Shown here one piece after another: positions 17,761 through 24,890 of a DNA stretch of 64,000 nt; within the stretch, counting starts at the first letter, position 1, and each line of letters begins with the position of its first letter. The notes under the pieces are model-generated. The model saw only the letters and a list, made by a program, of their open reading frames with translations, was not told the origin of the DNA and searched no databases. The stretch spans positions 186,001-250,000 of the forward strand of contig NZ_JACBXQ010000001.1 of the NCBI RefSeq assembly GCF_015863205.1. Direction: 5' to 3'. The position numbers and the translations under genes were made by a program. Source of the stretch: Facklamia lactis (GTDB lineage Bacteria; Bacillota; Bacilli; Lactobacillales; Aerococcaceae).

Positions 17761-18984
17761 TTATTGACCATTAAGTTCGATAATTTTGATGATGACTTCT
17801 GTTGCTTTGACCATAGATTCGACTGCGATATATTCATAACGTCCGTGCATATTTTCTCCACCAGCAAAAATATTAGGTGTTGGAATACCCATAAAAGAGA
17901 TTTTTGATCCATCAGTCCCACCACGTATCGGTTTAATGTCGACTTCAATATTCAAATCTTCCATCGCTTTTTGAGCTAGATTAACGGGTGTCATATCTTT
18001 TTCAATGATCTCTGCCATATTATAATATTGATCATTGAGTTGAAGTTGAATGGGATCTTGTGAATACTGTTGGTTAATTTCATTGACAATTTGTTGAATG
18101 GATTGTTTTCTGTTTTCAAATTCTTCTCGATCAAAATCGCGAATAATTAATTGTAAGCTTGCTTCATCAACGGTTCCCTTTATTTCTAATACATGATAGA
18201 AACCTTGACGCCCTTCTGTTTTTTCAGGAACCTCGTCTGCTGGTAATGAAGAGATAAATTGATTAGCTAAAGTGATCGCATTAATCATTTTGCCTTTAGC
18301 AGTGCCTGGGTGAATATTTTTACCCTGAATGGTGAGAATAGCCTGAGCAGCATTAAACGATTCATATTCGAGTTCTCCCACAGGTCCTCCATCCATTGTA
18401 TAAGCAAAATCAACTCCAAAATCTTCAGCATCGAAGTGATCAGCACCTCTGCCAATTTCTTCATCTGGTCCAAAGGCTACCCTGACTTTACCGTGCTTAA
18501 TTTCAGGATGTTGGATTAAAAATTCCAGTGCTGTCATAATTTCAGCAATCCCAGCTTTGTCATCTGCACCTAAAAGAGTAGTCCCATCTGTTGTGATTAG
18601 GGTCTGCCCTATATAAGCATTGAGACTAGAAAAATCTTCTGGACTCATTATTATTTCTTCATTCAAGCGGATTTCTTTGCCATTATAATAGGTATGAATT
18701 TGTGGTTGAACATTTTCAGAATTAAAATCCGCCGTATCGACATGGGCAATAAACCCGATTGCTGGGGCGCCTTCAATATTAGCTGGTAAGGTGGCAGTCA
18801 CAAAAGCATTGTCATGATTTAAGACGACCTCTTGCATCCCAATTGATTTTAATTCTGAGACTAAAAGATTTAGTAAATCGAATTGTCTTTCAGTTGAAGG
18901 AATAGTAGTTGATTTTTCATCAGATCGTGTATTGATTTTAGCGTATTTAATCAAACGATCTCTAGTTTCGTTAAAGAATTTCAT
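17761..18984 (-). CDS. pepT: Tripeptide aminopeptidase PepT (peptidase T)
   Basis: Cytosolic zinc metallopeptidase (M20B) that removes N-terminal residues from tripeptides. It is 407 residues from the chosen start. Two-metal ligands are visible in GFIAHVDTADF, LLGADDKAGIAEI, FGPDEEIGRGADHFD, YTMDGGPVGE and, near the end, FAGGENMHGRYE. The frame extends upstream to a TTG at 19002, but AAGAGGG lies seven bases before the ATG at 18984, and that ATG gives the family's usual N-terminus, so I chose it. It lies closely downstream of the NIF3-family gene (stop at 19008), so it is probably part of a trmK-NIF3-pepT unit. Confidence 0.96.
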   Translation of the reverse strand: MKFFNETRDRLIKYAKINTRSDEKSTTIPSTERQFDLLNLLVSELKSIGMQEVVLNHDNAFVTATLPANIEGAPAIGFIAHVDTADFNSENVQPQIHTYYNGKEIRLNEEIIMSPEDFSSLNAYIGQTLITTDGTTLLGADDKAGIAEIMTALEFLIQHPEIKHGKVRVAFGPDEEIGRGADHFDAEDFGVDFAYTMDGGPVGELEYESFNAAQAILTIQGKNIHPGTAKGKMINAITLANQFISSLPADEVPEKTEGRQGFYHVLEIKGTVDEASLQLIIRDFDREEFENRKQSIQQIVNEINQQYSQDPIQLQLNDQYYNMAEIIEKDMTPVNLAQKAMEDLNIEVDIKPIRGGTDGSKISFMGIPTPNIFAGGENMHGRYEYIAVESMVKATEVIIKIIELNGQ

Positions 18985-19007
18985 GTTGTGACCCTCTTTC
19001 AATAATT

Positions 19008-19811
19008 TTAGACATACTCAAATGGATCCGTAGAGACTTGACTTGCCATAAATTCTAGGTTCCACCCCTCAGTTTTAACATACTGATTTAATTTGTTTGT
19101 TTCATATTTAATAAAGAGATGTTCAATATAATGACCGGCATCAACGGACAAGTAAGGTCGTTCATATAGGTCGTGACCAGCATGATAGTCAATATCTCCC
19201 GTGATGAAAATATCAGGCTGAGCTTTATCGATTGTTTTGATCATACTTGCTCCTGCCCCACCAATAATTGCTATTTTTTGATAGGCTTTTTTAGGTTTTT
19301 TCTCAATGAGTGTAAGATTCGAGCATTCAAGGTTAATCTTTAGATAATCGATCAAGGCCGATCTATTTAAGGGGTTAGGCAACAAGCCGATTCTTCCCGG
19401 GACGGATTGAGAATCTTCAAAAGCATGCAAATCACAAATGTTTTGGAGTGATAGTGCTTGTGCTAAACAATCATTCATTCCTCCCGCCGCAAAGTCATAA
19501 TTGGTATGCATCGCAAAGACATTCAGATCTAATTGAATAGCTTGACGATACATATTTACTTGTGGATCGTTGTAATCAAATCGCTTAATAGGACGATAGA
19601 TGGGTGGATGATGGACTAGCAAAGTATCTGCTTGTCGTTTTCTAGCTTCCTCTACAGTTTGTGGACGCATATCAAGTGCGACTAAAACTTTTTGTATGAC
19701 ATGTTGCGGATCACCAAAGTGTAATCCACTTGGATCTCCGTCTTCTGCTAAACTAAGTGGGTACCAATGGTCAAGAAGTTTAATTAAGTCTACTAGCTTA
19801 GTGGCTTTCAT
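19008..19811 (-). CDS. NIF3/YqfO-family dinuclear metal-centre protein, short form
   Basis: Member of the NIF3 (GTP cyclohydrolase I type 2-like) family of ring-shaped hexamers with a di-metal site. It has 267 residues. Metal ligands are in LLVHHPPIYRP (HHPP), MHTNYDFAAGGMND and VDAGHYIEHLFIKYE near the C-terminus. B. subtilis YqfO is about 370 residues because it carries an internal PII-like domain; that insert is absent here. The ATG lies after AGGAGGTGC and overlaps the trmK stop by 14 bases. The trmK-NIF3 pairing is widely conserved in Firmicutes, but the biochemical role of NIF3 is unsettled. Confidence 0.92.
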   Translation of the reverse strand: MKATKLVDLIKLLDHWYPLSLAEDGDPSGLHFGDPQHVIQKVLVALDMRPQTVEEARKRQADTLLVHHPPIYRPIKRFDYNDPQVNMYRQAIQLDLNVFAMHTNYDFAAGGMNDCLAQALSLQNICDLHAFEDSQSVPGRIGLLPNPLNRSALIDYLKINLECSNLTLIEKKPKKAYQKIAIIGGAGASMIKTIDKAQPDIFITGDIDYHAGHDLYERPYLSVDAGHYIEHLFIKYETNKLNQYVKTEGWNLEFMASQVSTDPFEYV

Positions 19812-20532
19812 TATTAAGCACCTCCTGAATCATTGCGATTCTTATCTGAGTTTCTTTAATTTTTGCATGACGTTTAGGATTAGTAGTGGTATCAATATTG
19901 GTCATTAATTGGTTTAAAACATGGACTTGGTGACTTAGTTCTTGTCGCCATTTTTGATAAAAAAGATTGCTGGGACACTGAAGATGATGGCTGCCAAAGA
20001 CAAAGTCTTTTTGATTAAGAGTTTTCACTTCGTTTTGTTTTTTAGCGACTAACATTTCATAGAATTGATCTTTTTCAAGAACGATGTCTTCTGCTAGAAT
20101 GGCATAAGAATGATTATTTAACCATTTTCTTAGCCTTTCCATTCCATTATTTGCCTGTAAAACTAAAGTGGAAGGTAAGATGTTTCTTTGCCTTCCTTCT
20201 TCAAGAATGTTAGTAATTAAATTGCCACCCATTCCACATATCGATGCAACGTTGATTTGATCTGTAGATTGTATGACTTCAAATCCATCCCCTTTTCTTG
20301 CTTCAACCATAGTATTAAGTTGGTGAGCTTGTATTTGTGTTTTAGCTGCTTGTAGAGGACCATCTGCAATCTCTCCTGCTATTGCCCAATCAATCTGTCT
20401 TTTTTGCGCTAAATAGCATGGTAAGTACGCATGGTCACTTCCTATATCGACTAAACGTCGAGGGCTTTCACTAAACTGAAGGATAAAATTTGCTACATTT
20501 TGAAGCCTATCTGATAATTTATCAATATTCAT
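19798..20532 (-). CDS. trmK: tRNA (adenine-22-N1)-methyltransferase TrmK
   Basis: Methylates N1 of A22 in the D-loop of tRNA using S-adenosylmethionine. The 244 residues begin with LSDRLQNVANFI, followed by the SAM-binding loop VDIGSDHAYLPCYLA (residues ~29-43). The conserved ICGMGGNLITNIL and LQANNGMERLRKWL are the remaining family signatures, and a helical C-terminal domain follows. The ATG has AAAGGGA upstream. It is the first gene of a leftward trmK-NIF3-pepT unit with its own promoter and is coupled to the NIF3 gene by overlap. Confidence 0.95.
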   Translation of the reverse strand: MNIDKLSDRLQNVANFILQFSESPRRLVDIGSDHAYLPCYLAQKRQIDWAIAGEIADGPLQAAKTQIQAHQLNTMVEARKGDGFEVIQSTDQINVASICGMGGNLITNILEEGRQRNILPSTLVLQANNGMERLRKWLNNHSYAILAEDIVLEKDQFYEMLVAKKQNEVKTLNQKDFVFGSHHLQCPSNLFYQKWRQELSHQVHVLNQLMTNIDTTTNPKRHAKIKETQIRIAMIQEVLNNESH

Positions 20533-20556
20533 AAATAATTCCCTTTCTACTCTTTT

Positions 20557-20586
20557 ATTATATACTAGACAATGGAGTCTTGTTAA
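20557..20586 (-). promoter_or_regulatory. Promoter of trmK unit
   Basis: Minus-strand TTAACA (20581-20586), an 18-base spacer, then TATAAT (20557-20562), about 25 bases upstream of the trmK ATG. Confidence 0.6.
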
Positions 20587-20733
20587 GTCAATGTGTGAAT
20601 ATTTGGAATTGATAGTCTAAAAATTTAAATGACACTCTTTATAAAATTCGAACTTCTTAACGAATAGAATAATTTTTTCTCATGATAACTATAGGATTAG
20701 TCTTTAATAACAACGAAGGTTGGATAGAAAAGA

Positions 20734-20763
20734 TTGACTATTAGGAAGTTTTGATGGTAATAT
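20734..20763 (+). promoter_or_regulatory. Promoter of the TetR-family gene
   Basis: TTGACT (20734-20739), an 18-base spacer, then TAATAT (20758-20763), 42 bases upstream of the ATG. Transcription would start at about 20770, immediately next to the palindrome at 20772-20782. Confidence 0.6.
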
Positions 20764-20771
20764 AAAACATT

Positions 20772-20782
20772 GACAACTTGTC
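20772..20782. promoter_or_regulatory. Candidate operator for the TetR-family regulator
   Basis: GACAA-C-TTGTC is a perfect 11-bp palindrome lying over the expected transcription start, between the -10 (20758-20763) and the Shine-Dalgarno (GGAGGG). The position is typical for autorepression by a TetR-type protein. It is short for such an operator, so this is inference. Confidence 0.4.
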
Positions 20783-20805
20783 GGTTTTTTTAATGGAGGG
20801 ATAAC

Positions 20806-21402
20806 ATGAGTCGCAAACAAGAAATATTAGACATTGCGTTTGAATTGTTTGAAAAAAAAGGATATGATACCGTTTCAACCAATGATATTGTAAAAGAAGT
20901 TGGAATTGCACGAGGGACCCTATACCATCATTTCAAATCAAAGGAAGATATTTTAGATTCGATTATTGAGCAATTTTGTCAGAAAAGTTTTGATCGAGCT
21001 CGTCAAATTGCACAAGACTCTTCTATACCGGTTACTCAGAGGTTAGCTCAGGTGATAGCTAGTCTTAATGCTCAAGATAATCAGCTTTTTGATTATATTC
21101 ATCAGCCTCAAAACGCTTTAATGCATGAAAAAATTAGTCATTCTATTCTGTCAGAATTACCTTCTATTTTATTAAGGGTGATTCAAGATGGTATTGAGTT
21201 AGGTATGATGGAAACACCCTATCCATATGAAGCCTGTGAATTAATAGTAGCATATGTAAATGGTGTGATTGATAACCATGCTCTAGGTTCGTCACAAACT
21301 AATCAAAAGAGAAGAATGGAATCATTTATTTATCATCTTGAACTCTTATTTAAAGCACCGAAAGGAACTTTTGATTTTATATTGGATTTATCCCAGCATT
21401 AA
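20806..21402 (+). CDS. TetR/AcrR-family transcriptional regulator
   Basis: A 198-residue DNA-binding protein. Residues 5-55 form a classic TetR helix-turn-helix: EILDIAFELFEKKGYDTVS, then NDIVKEVGIARGTLYHHFKSKEDIL. The rest is a helical ligand/dimer domain with no recognisable subgroup. GGAGGG precedes the ATG. No transporter or enzyme gene is adjacent in the same direction except the LysM gene 370 bp downstream, and the divergent neighbour is trmK, so the target is not evident; autoregulation through the palindrome at 20772-20782 is plausible. The ligand is unknown. Confidence 0.93.
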   Translation: MSRKQEILDIAFELFEKKGYDTVSTNDIVKEVGIARGTLYHHFKSKEDILDSIIEQFCQKSFDRARQIAQDSSIPVTQRLAQVIASLNAQDNQLFDYIHQPQNALMHEKISHSILSELPSILLRVIQDGIELGMMETPYPYEACELIVAYVNGVIDNHALGSSQTNQKRRMESFIYHLELLFKAPKGTFDFILDLSQH

Positions 21403-21557
21403 CAAATGAGTTAAGTATTTCATATAAATATTTTAAAAAATAGCCATGAAATTGAAGAATTCTTATGGCCCTCTCAAAGTTAATTTCTAAAATTTTATAA
21501 TGATGCTAAAGATAGTTGAATTGCTTTTCTAAGTGTTTAAAAGCTGATTTGTGATAT

Positions 21558-21586
21558 AAAAGTCCTAAAAAGGGCTTTTTTTATTT
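21558..21586 (+). terminator. Rho-independent terminator after tetR
   Basis: AAAAGTCC (21558-21565), a 6-base loop, GGGCTTTT (21572-21579) with one G-T pair, then a T-rich tail. It lies 156 bases after the tetR stop and upstream of the WalR box, and isolates the LysM gene transcriptionally. Confidence 0.75.
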
Positions 21587-21701
21587 TGTTACTCTCTCTT
21601 TTTTGTTACAAAGATATTAATCGAAATAACACTGATAGTTTGCATTCTTATCGGTATAAACAATGATGAAAAGAATTCACAAAATATTCATTGTTTTGTT
21701 A

Positions 21702-21730
21702 TTGTAATATAAATGTAATAGTTGTAAGAT
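21702..21730 (+). promoter_or_regulatory. Candidate promoter of the LysM gene
   Basis: TTGTAA (21702-21707), a 17-base spacer, and TAAGAT (21725-21730); a start near 21737 leaves a 36-base leader. Both hexamers are weak and overlap the WalR repeats, so activator dependence is expected. An AGAGGAAG Shine-Dalgarno precedes the ATG. Confidence 0.45.
21703..21719 (+). promoter_or_regulatory. WalR (YycF) binding box
   Basis: TGTAAT-ATAAA-TGTAAT matches the known WalR consensus TGT(A/T)A(A/T/C)-N5-TGT(A/T)A(A/T/C) at every specified base. Further half-site-like hexamers flank it: TGTTAT (21697-21702) and TGTAAG (21723-21728). It lies about 53 bases upstream of the start codon of a LysM wall protein, the kind of gene the WalRK system controls in other Firmicutes. 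walR itself is not in the window. Confidence 0.7.
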
Positions 21731-21772
21731 TTAAGTAATGAAAAATAAGAAATAAAAGAGAGGAAGAATTCT

Positions 21773-23677
21773 ATGAAAAAATTATCTATGAAACAAGTAA
21801 TCATCCCTTTAGTTGCAACTGCTTCAATGATGCTAAATCACAAATTGGTTGAGGCCCAAACTCTTTATCATGTTAAAGAGGGAGATACCCTATACAATAT
21901 CTCGCAACGCTATGGTGTGTCCATCGAAGAACTAAAAAATTCAAATTTTTTAACCTCGTCTACTGTTTTTCTAAATCAAGAGTTGATCATCCCTTCCAAC
22001 AATCAATCATTGACTGAAATTGAGGTTGAGGGAAATATTCCTGAAACGTCAGAAAATGTTTTAGATGAAACAGAAAAATTAGAATCTGATGCTTCCTCTC
22101 AAAGAAATATAAACGAAGCGTATAACCAAGTAGCATCTTTAAAAAATTATCACTCACATGTCGTGAAAGCTGGTGAAAGTTTAGGGATTATTTCGCGAAA
22201 ATATCATACGACTATAATGGAATTAATGCGACTAAATGGCTTAGCTAATGACTTAATACATCCGGGTCAAATTATACGGATTCCTGAAACAGTTGACCCA
22301 GAAAGTGCAGAGGCTCCCCTTCCCTCACCGACCGAAGATGACAGTCGTCATGATGATTATACAGTAAAGGCCGGAGAAAGCTTAGGTATCATCGCACGTA
22401 AGTTCAACACTACTGTATCCGAATTAAAACGCTTGAACAATCTAAGTAGTGATCTCATTCATCCGAATCAGACTTTAAAAATACCTTCACCAAGTGATAA
22501 TAAAGAAACACCAAGACAAGAAGAAACCACAAATCCCAAGCCCCAGGATAATTATTACATTGTTCGAGCTGGAGAAAGCTTAGGTATCATTGCACGTAAA
22601 TTCAATACCACTGTGTCCGAATTAAAACGCTTGAACAATCTAAGCAGTGATCTCATCCATCCGAATCAGACTTTAAAAATACCTTCACCAAGTGATAATC
22701 AAGAAACACCAGGACAAGAAGAAACCACAAATCCCAAGCCCCAGGATAATTATTACATTGTTCGAGCTGGAGAAAGCTTAGGTATCATTGCACGTAAATT
22801 CAATACCACTGTGTCCGAATTAAAACGCTTGAACAATCTAAGTAGTGATCTCATTCATCCGAATCAGACTTTAAAAATACCTTCACCAAGTGATAATCAA
22901 GAAACACCAGGACAAGAAGAAACCACAAATCCCAAGCCCCAGGATAATTATTACATTGTTCGAGCTGGAGAAAGCTTAGGTATCATTGCACGTAAATTCA
23001 ATACCACTGTGTCCGAATTAAAACGCTTGAACAATCTAAGTAGTGATCTCATTCATCCGAATCAGACTTTAAAAATACCTTCACCAAGTGATAATCAAGA
23101 AACACCAGGACAAGAAGAAACCACAAATCCCAAGCCCCAGGATAATTATTACATTGTTCGAGCTGGAGAAAGCTTAGGTATCATTGCACGTAAATTCAAT
23201 ACCACTGTGTCTGAATTAAAACGCTTGAACAATCTAAGCAGTGATCTCATCCATCCGAATCAGACTTTAAAAATACCTTCACCAAGTGATAATCAAGAAA
23301 CACCAGGACAAGAAGAAACCACAAAGCCCAAGCCACAAGACAATTATTACATTGTTCGAGCTGGAGAAAGCTTAGGTATCATTGCACGTAAATTCAATAC
23401 CACTGTGTCTGAATTAAAACGCTTGAACAATCTAAGCAGTGATCTCATCCATCCGAATCAAAAACTTTTAGTCAAAAAATTCCATACAAATGCAAATGAA
23501 GACAATAAAGAGAAAGAAAAAAATCCAGAAATGGATATACAGAAAAACTACTATTTGAGCTTAGATGAAGCAATAAAACAAGCAAAAAAATATTTTAATC
23601 CATCGATTCATGAAAATTGGTTTGTAGATTGGACGAGAGACGGTTATCGCGTTCGTTACCAAATGTTGAAAGCTTAA
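21773..23677 (+). CDS. Secreted protein with eight LysM modules
   Basis: A 634-residue exported protein. Residues 1-28 form a signal peptide, probably cleaved after VEA. LysM1 (LYHVKEGDTLYNISQRYGVS, residues ~31-75) and LysM2 (HVVKAGESLGIISRKYHTT, ~126-175) are divergent. LysM3-8 (residues ~194-563) are nearly identical modules in a 66-residue period, joined by Pro/Glu/Thr-rich linkers (ETPGQEETTNPKPQD). LysM binds N-acetylglucosamine in peptidoglycan. No catalytic domain (CHAP, NlpC/P60, amidase) follows. The last ~50 residues (YYLSLDEAIKQAKKYF ... FVDWTRDGYRVRYQM) are an unfamiliar conserved-looking segment. It is a single-gene unit, WalR box upstream and terminator downstream. It may be a wall scaffold, adhesin or hydrolase cofactor; function is unknown. 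Confidence 0.9.
   Translation: MKKLSMKQVIIPLVATASMMLNHKLVEAQTLYHVKEGDTLYNISQRYGVSIEELKNSNFLTSSTVFLNQELIIPSNNQSLTEIEVEGNIPETSENVLDETEKLESDASSQRNINEAYNQVASLKNYHSHVVKAGESLGIISRKYHTTIMELMRLNGLANDLIHPGQIIRIPETVDPESAEAPLPSPTEDDSRHDDYTVKAGESLGIIARKFNTTVSELKRLNNLSSDLIHPNQTLKIPSPSDNKETPRQEETTNPKPQDNYYIVRAGESLGIIARKFNTTVSELKRLNNLSSDLIHPNQTLKIPSPSDNQETPGQEETTNPKPQDNYYIVRAGESLGIIARKFNTTVSELKRLNNLSSDLIHPNQTLKIPSPSDNQETPGQEETTNPKPQDNYYIVRAGESLGIIARKFNTTVSELKRLNNLSSDLIHPNQTLKIPSPSDNQETPGQEETTNPKPQDNYYIVRAGESLGIIARKFNTTVSELKRLNNLSSDLIHPNQTLKIPSPSDNQETPGQEETTKPKPQDNYYIVRAGESLGIIARKFNTTVSELKRLNNLSSDLIHPNQKLLVKKFHTNANEDNKEKEKNPEMDIQKNYYLSLDEAIKQAKKYFNPSIHENWFVDWTRDGYRVRYQMLKA
22352..23461 (+). repeat. Six-copy 198-bp tandem repeat encoding LysM modules
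   Basis: Copies start at 22352, 22550, 22748, 22946, 23144 and 23342 with an exact 198-bp (66-codon) period; the last copy lacks the linker. Copies differ at only a few bases. For example AAGTAGT...ATTCAT (copies 1, 3, 4) alternates with AAGCAGT...ATCCAT (2, 5, 6), while GTGTCTGAA is only in copies 5 and 6. This mosaic shows recent duplication with recombination. All changes preserve the frame. Confidence 0.97.
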
Positions 23678-23682
23678 TGAGT

Positions 23683-23726
23683 AAAGACGCCTAGCACTAG
23701 ATGTGTACTGGGCGTCTTTGTTTTTT
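23683..23726. terminator. Terminator between LysM gene and rpoD
   Basis: AAAGACGCC (23683-23691) pairs with GGCGTCTTT (23711-23719), with extra pairing inside the loop. On the plus strand GTTTTTTG follows, giving a good terminator for the LysM gene. Read on the minus strand it lies just past the rpoD stop and may also end that operon, with a weaker T-run. Confidence 0.85.
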
Positions 23727-23729
23727 GCT

Positions 23730-24878
23730 TTATTCCAAAAAATCTTTTAATTGTTTAGATCGACTTGGATGTCTTAATTTTCGAAGTGCTTTTGCTTCAA
23801 TTTGACGAATACGTTCGCGAGTGACTCCAAATACTTTTCCCACTTGTTCTAAGGTTCGAATATTTCCATCGTCGAGACCAAATCTAAGTCGAAGCACATT
23901 CTCTTCCCGGTCTGTTAATGTATCCAGTACATCTTCTAATTGTTCACGTAATAAGGCTGAAGATGTATAGTCTTCGGGACTTAATGCTCCATCATCTTCA
24001 ATAAAATCGCCTAGATGAGAATCATCTTCTTCACCAATTGGTGTTTCTAACGAAACAGGTTCTTGGGCAATTTTTAGGATATCGCGAACTTTTTCTGTTG
24101 GGAGATCCATTTCTGCCCCAATTTCTTCAGGAGTTGGTTCGCGACCTAAGTCTTGTAATAGTTGACGCTGAACTCTGACTAATTTATTGATTGTTTCAAC
24201 CATATGGACAGGAATACGAATGGTGCGGGCTTGGTCTGCAATGGCTCTTGTAATCGCCTGACGAATCCACCAAGTCGCATAAGTTGAAAATTTAAATCCT
24301 TTGGTATGGTCAAATTTTTCAACAGCTTTCATTAATCCCATATTTCCTTCTTGGATAAGGTCCAGAAATTGCATTCCTCTCCCTACATATCTTTTAGCAA
24401 TTGAAACGACTAAACGTAAGTTAGCCTCAGCTAATTCTTGTTTAGCAATCTCATCTCCTTCAATAATTCGAACGGCTAGATTAACTTCTTCCTCTGCCGT
24501 TAATAAGTCGACACGTCCAATTTCTTTTAGGTACATTCTGACAGGATCGGCTACCTTAATTTTTGAGGCCGCTGCCTTTTGTGAAGCTGTTAAAATTTCT
24601 TCAACTGGAATATCTTCTGCACGGACCATTTGTTGCTTAGTAGGTCCACCATCATCCCCTACTACAGAGATGCCTTGGTCTTCAATTTTTTGAATTAATT
24701 TATCAATTCCATCGGCATCCAGTCCATAAGGGACCGCTATTTTGTCTGTTAAAAGATCATAATGAATTTGTCCAACTAATTTTTTTTCAGTGATTAGCTC
24801 TTGTGTTGCAGCTTCTAGTGAGAGGCGTAGTTCTTTGTTCTCATCTTTAAGCTTTGTTCGGTCTTTTTTTTCTGTCAT
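23730..24878 (-). CDS. rpoD: Primary sigma factor RpoD (SigA)
   Basis: Housekeeping sigma-70 that directs RNA polymerase to -10/-35 promoters. It has 382 residues with regions in order: 1.2 ([21 protein letters not shown], about 110-130), 2.1-2.4 ([18 protein letters not shown] and [20 protein letters not shown], about 170-215), 3 ([13 protein letters not shown]), and 4.2 ([19 protein letters not shown]). It has a short region 1.1, as in Gram-positive SigA. It follows dnaG by 12 bases with GGGGG upstream of the ATG. dnaG-rpoD is the conserved core of the macromolecular synthesis operon; rpsU is not present here. Confidence 0.98.
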   Translation of the reverse strand: MTEKKDRTKLKDENKELRLSLEAATQELITEKKLVGQIHYDLLTDKIAVPYGLDADGIDKLIQKIEDQGISVVGDDGGPTKQQMVRAEDIPVEEILTASQKAAASKIKVADPVRMYLKEIGRVDLLTAEEEVNLAVRIIEGDEIAKQELAEANLRLVVSIAKRYVGRGMQFLDLIQEGNMGLMKAVEKFDHTKGFKFSTYATWWIRQAITRAIADQARTIRIPVHMVETINKLVRVQRQLLQDLGREPTPEEIGAEMDLPTEKVRDILKIAQEPVSLETPIGEEDDSHLGDFIEDDGALSPEDYTSSALLREQLEDVLDTLTDREENVLRLRFGLDDGNIRTLEQVGKVFGVTRERIRQIEAKALRKLRHPSRSKQLKDFLE

Positions 24879-24890
24879 TTGAAAGGCCCC

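Larger units (their letters stand above)
21403..21772. other. 370-bp non-coding region between tetR and the LysM gene
   Basis: No credible coding frame. It holds a rho-independent terminator for tetR (21558-21586), two TGTTAC hexamers (21587-21592 and 21604-21609) of unknown meaning, and a cluster of TGTWA-type hexamers including a perfect WalR box (21697-21728) just upstream of the LysM gene. A small GCCAT/ATGGC inverted repeat (about 21441-21467) lies just after the tetR stop. The region is strongly AT-rich. Confidence 0.7.

Noticed and set aside
18984-19002. Upstream TTG start for pepT
   Set aside because: The Shine-Dalgarno AAGAGGG lies inside that extension and is correctly spaced for the ATG at 18984.
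21587-21609. Two TGTTAC hexamers as a second WalR box
   Set aside because: The spacing is 11 bases between hexamers rather than five, and both lie within or right after the tetR terminator.
22352-23461. Regular repeats considered as a CRISPR array
   Set aside because: The units are 198 bp, contiguous, in frame and encode LysM modules; there are no spacers and no cas genes.
24301-24693. 130-codon frame antisense to rpoD
   Set aside because: It lies wholly within rpoD on the other strand; the codons mirror the conserved sigma sequence, with no homology of its own.
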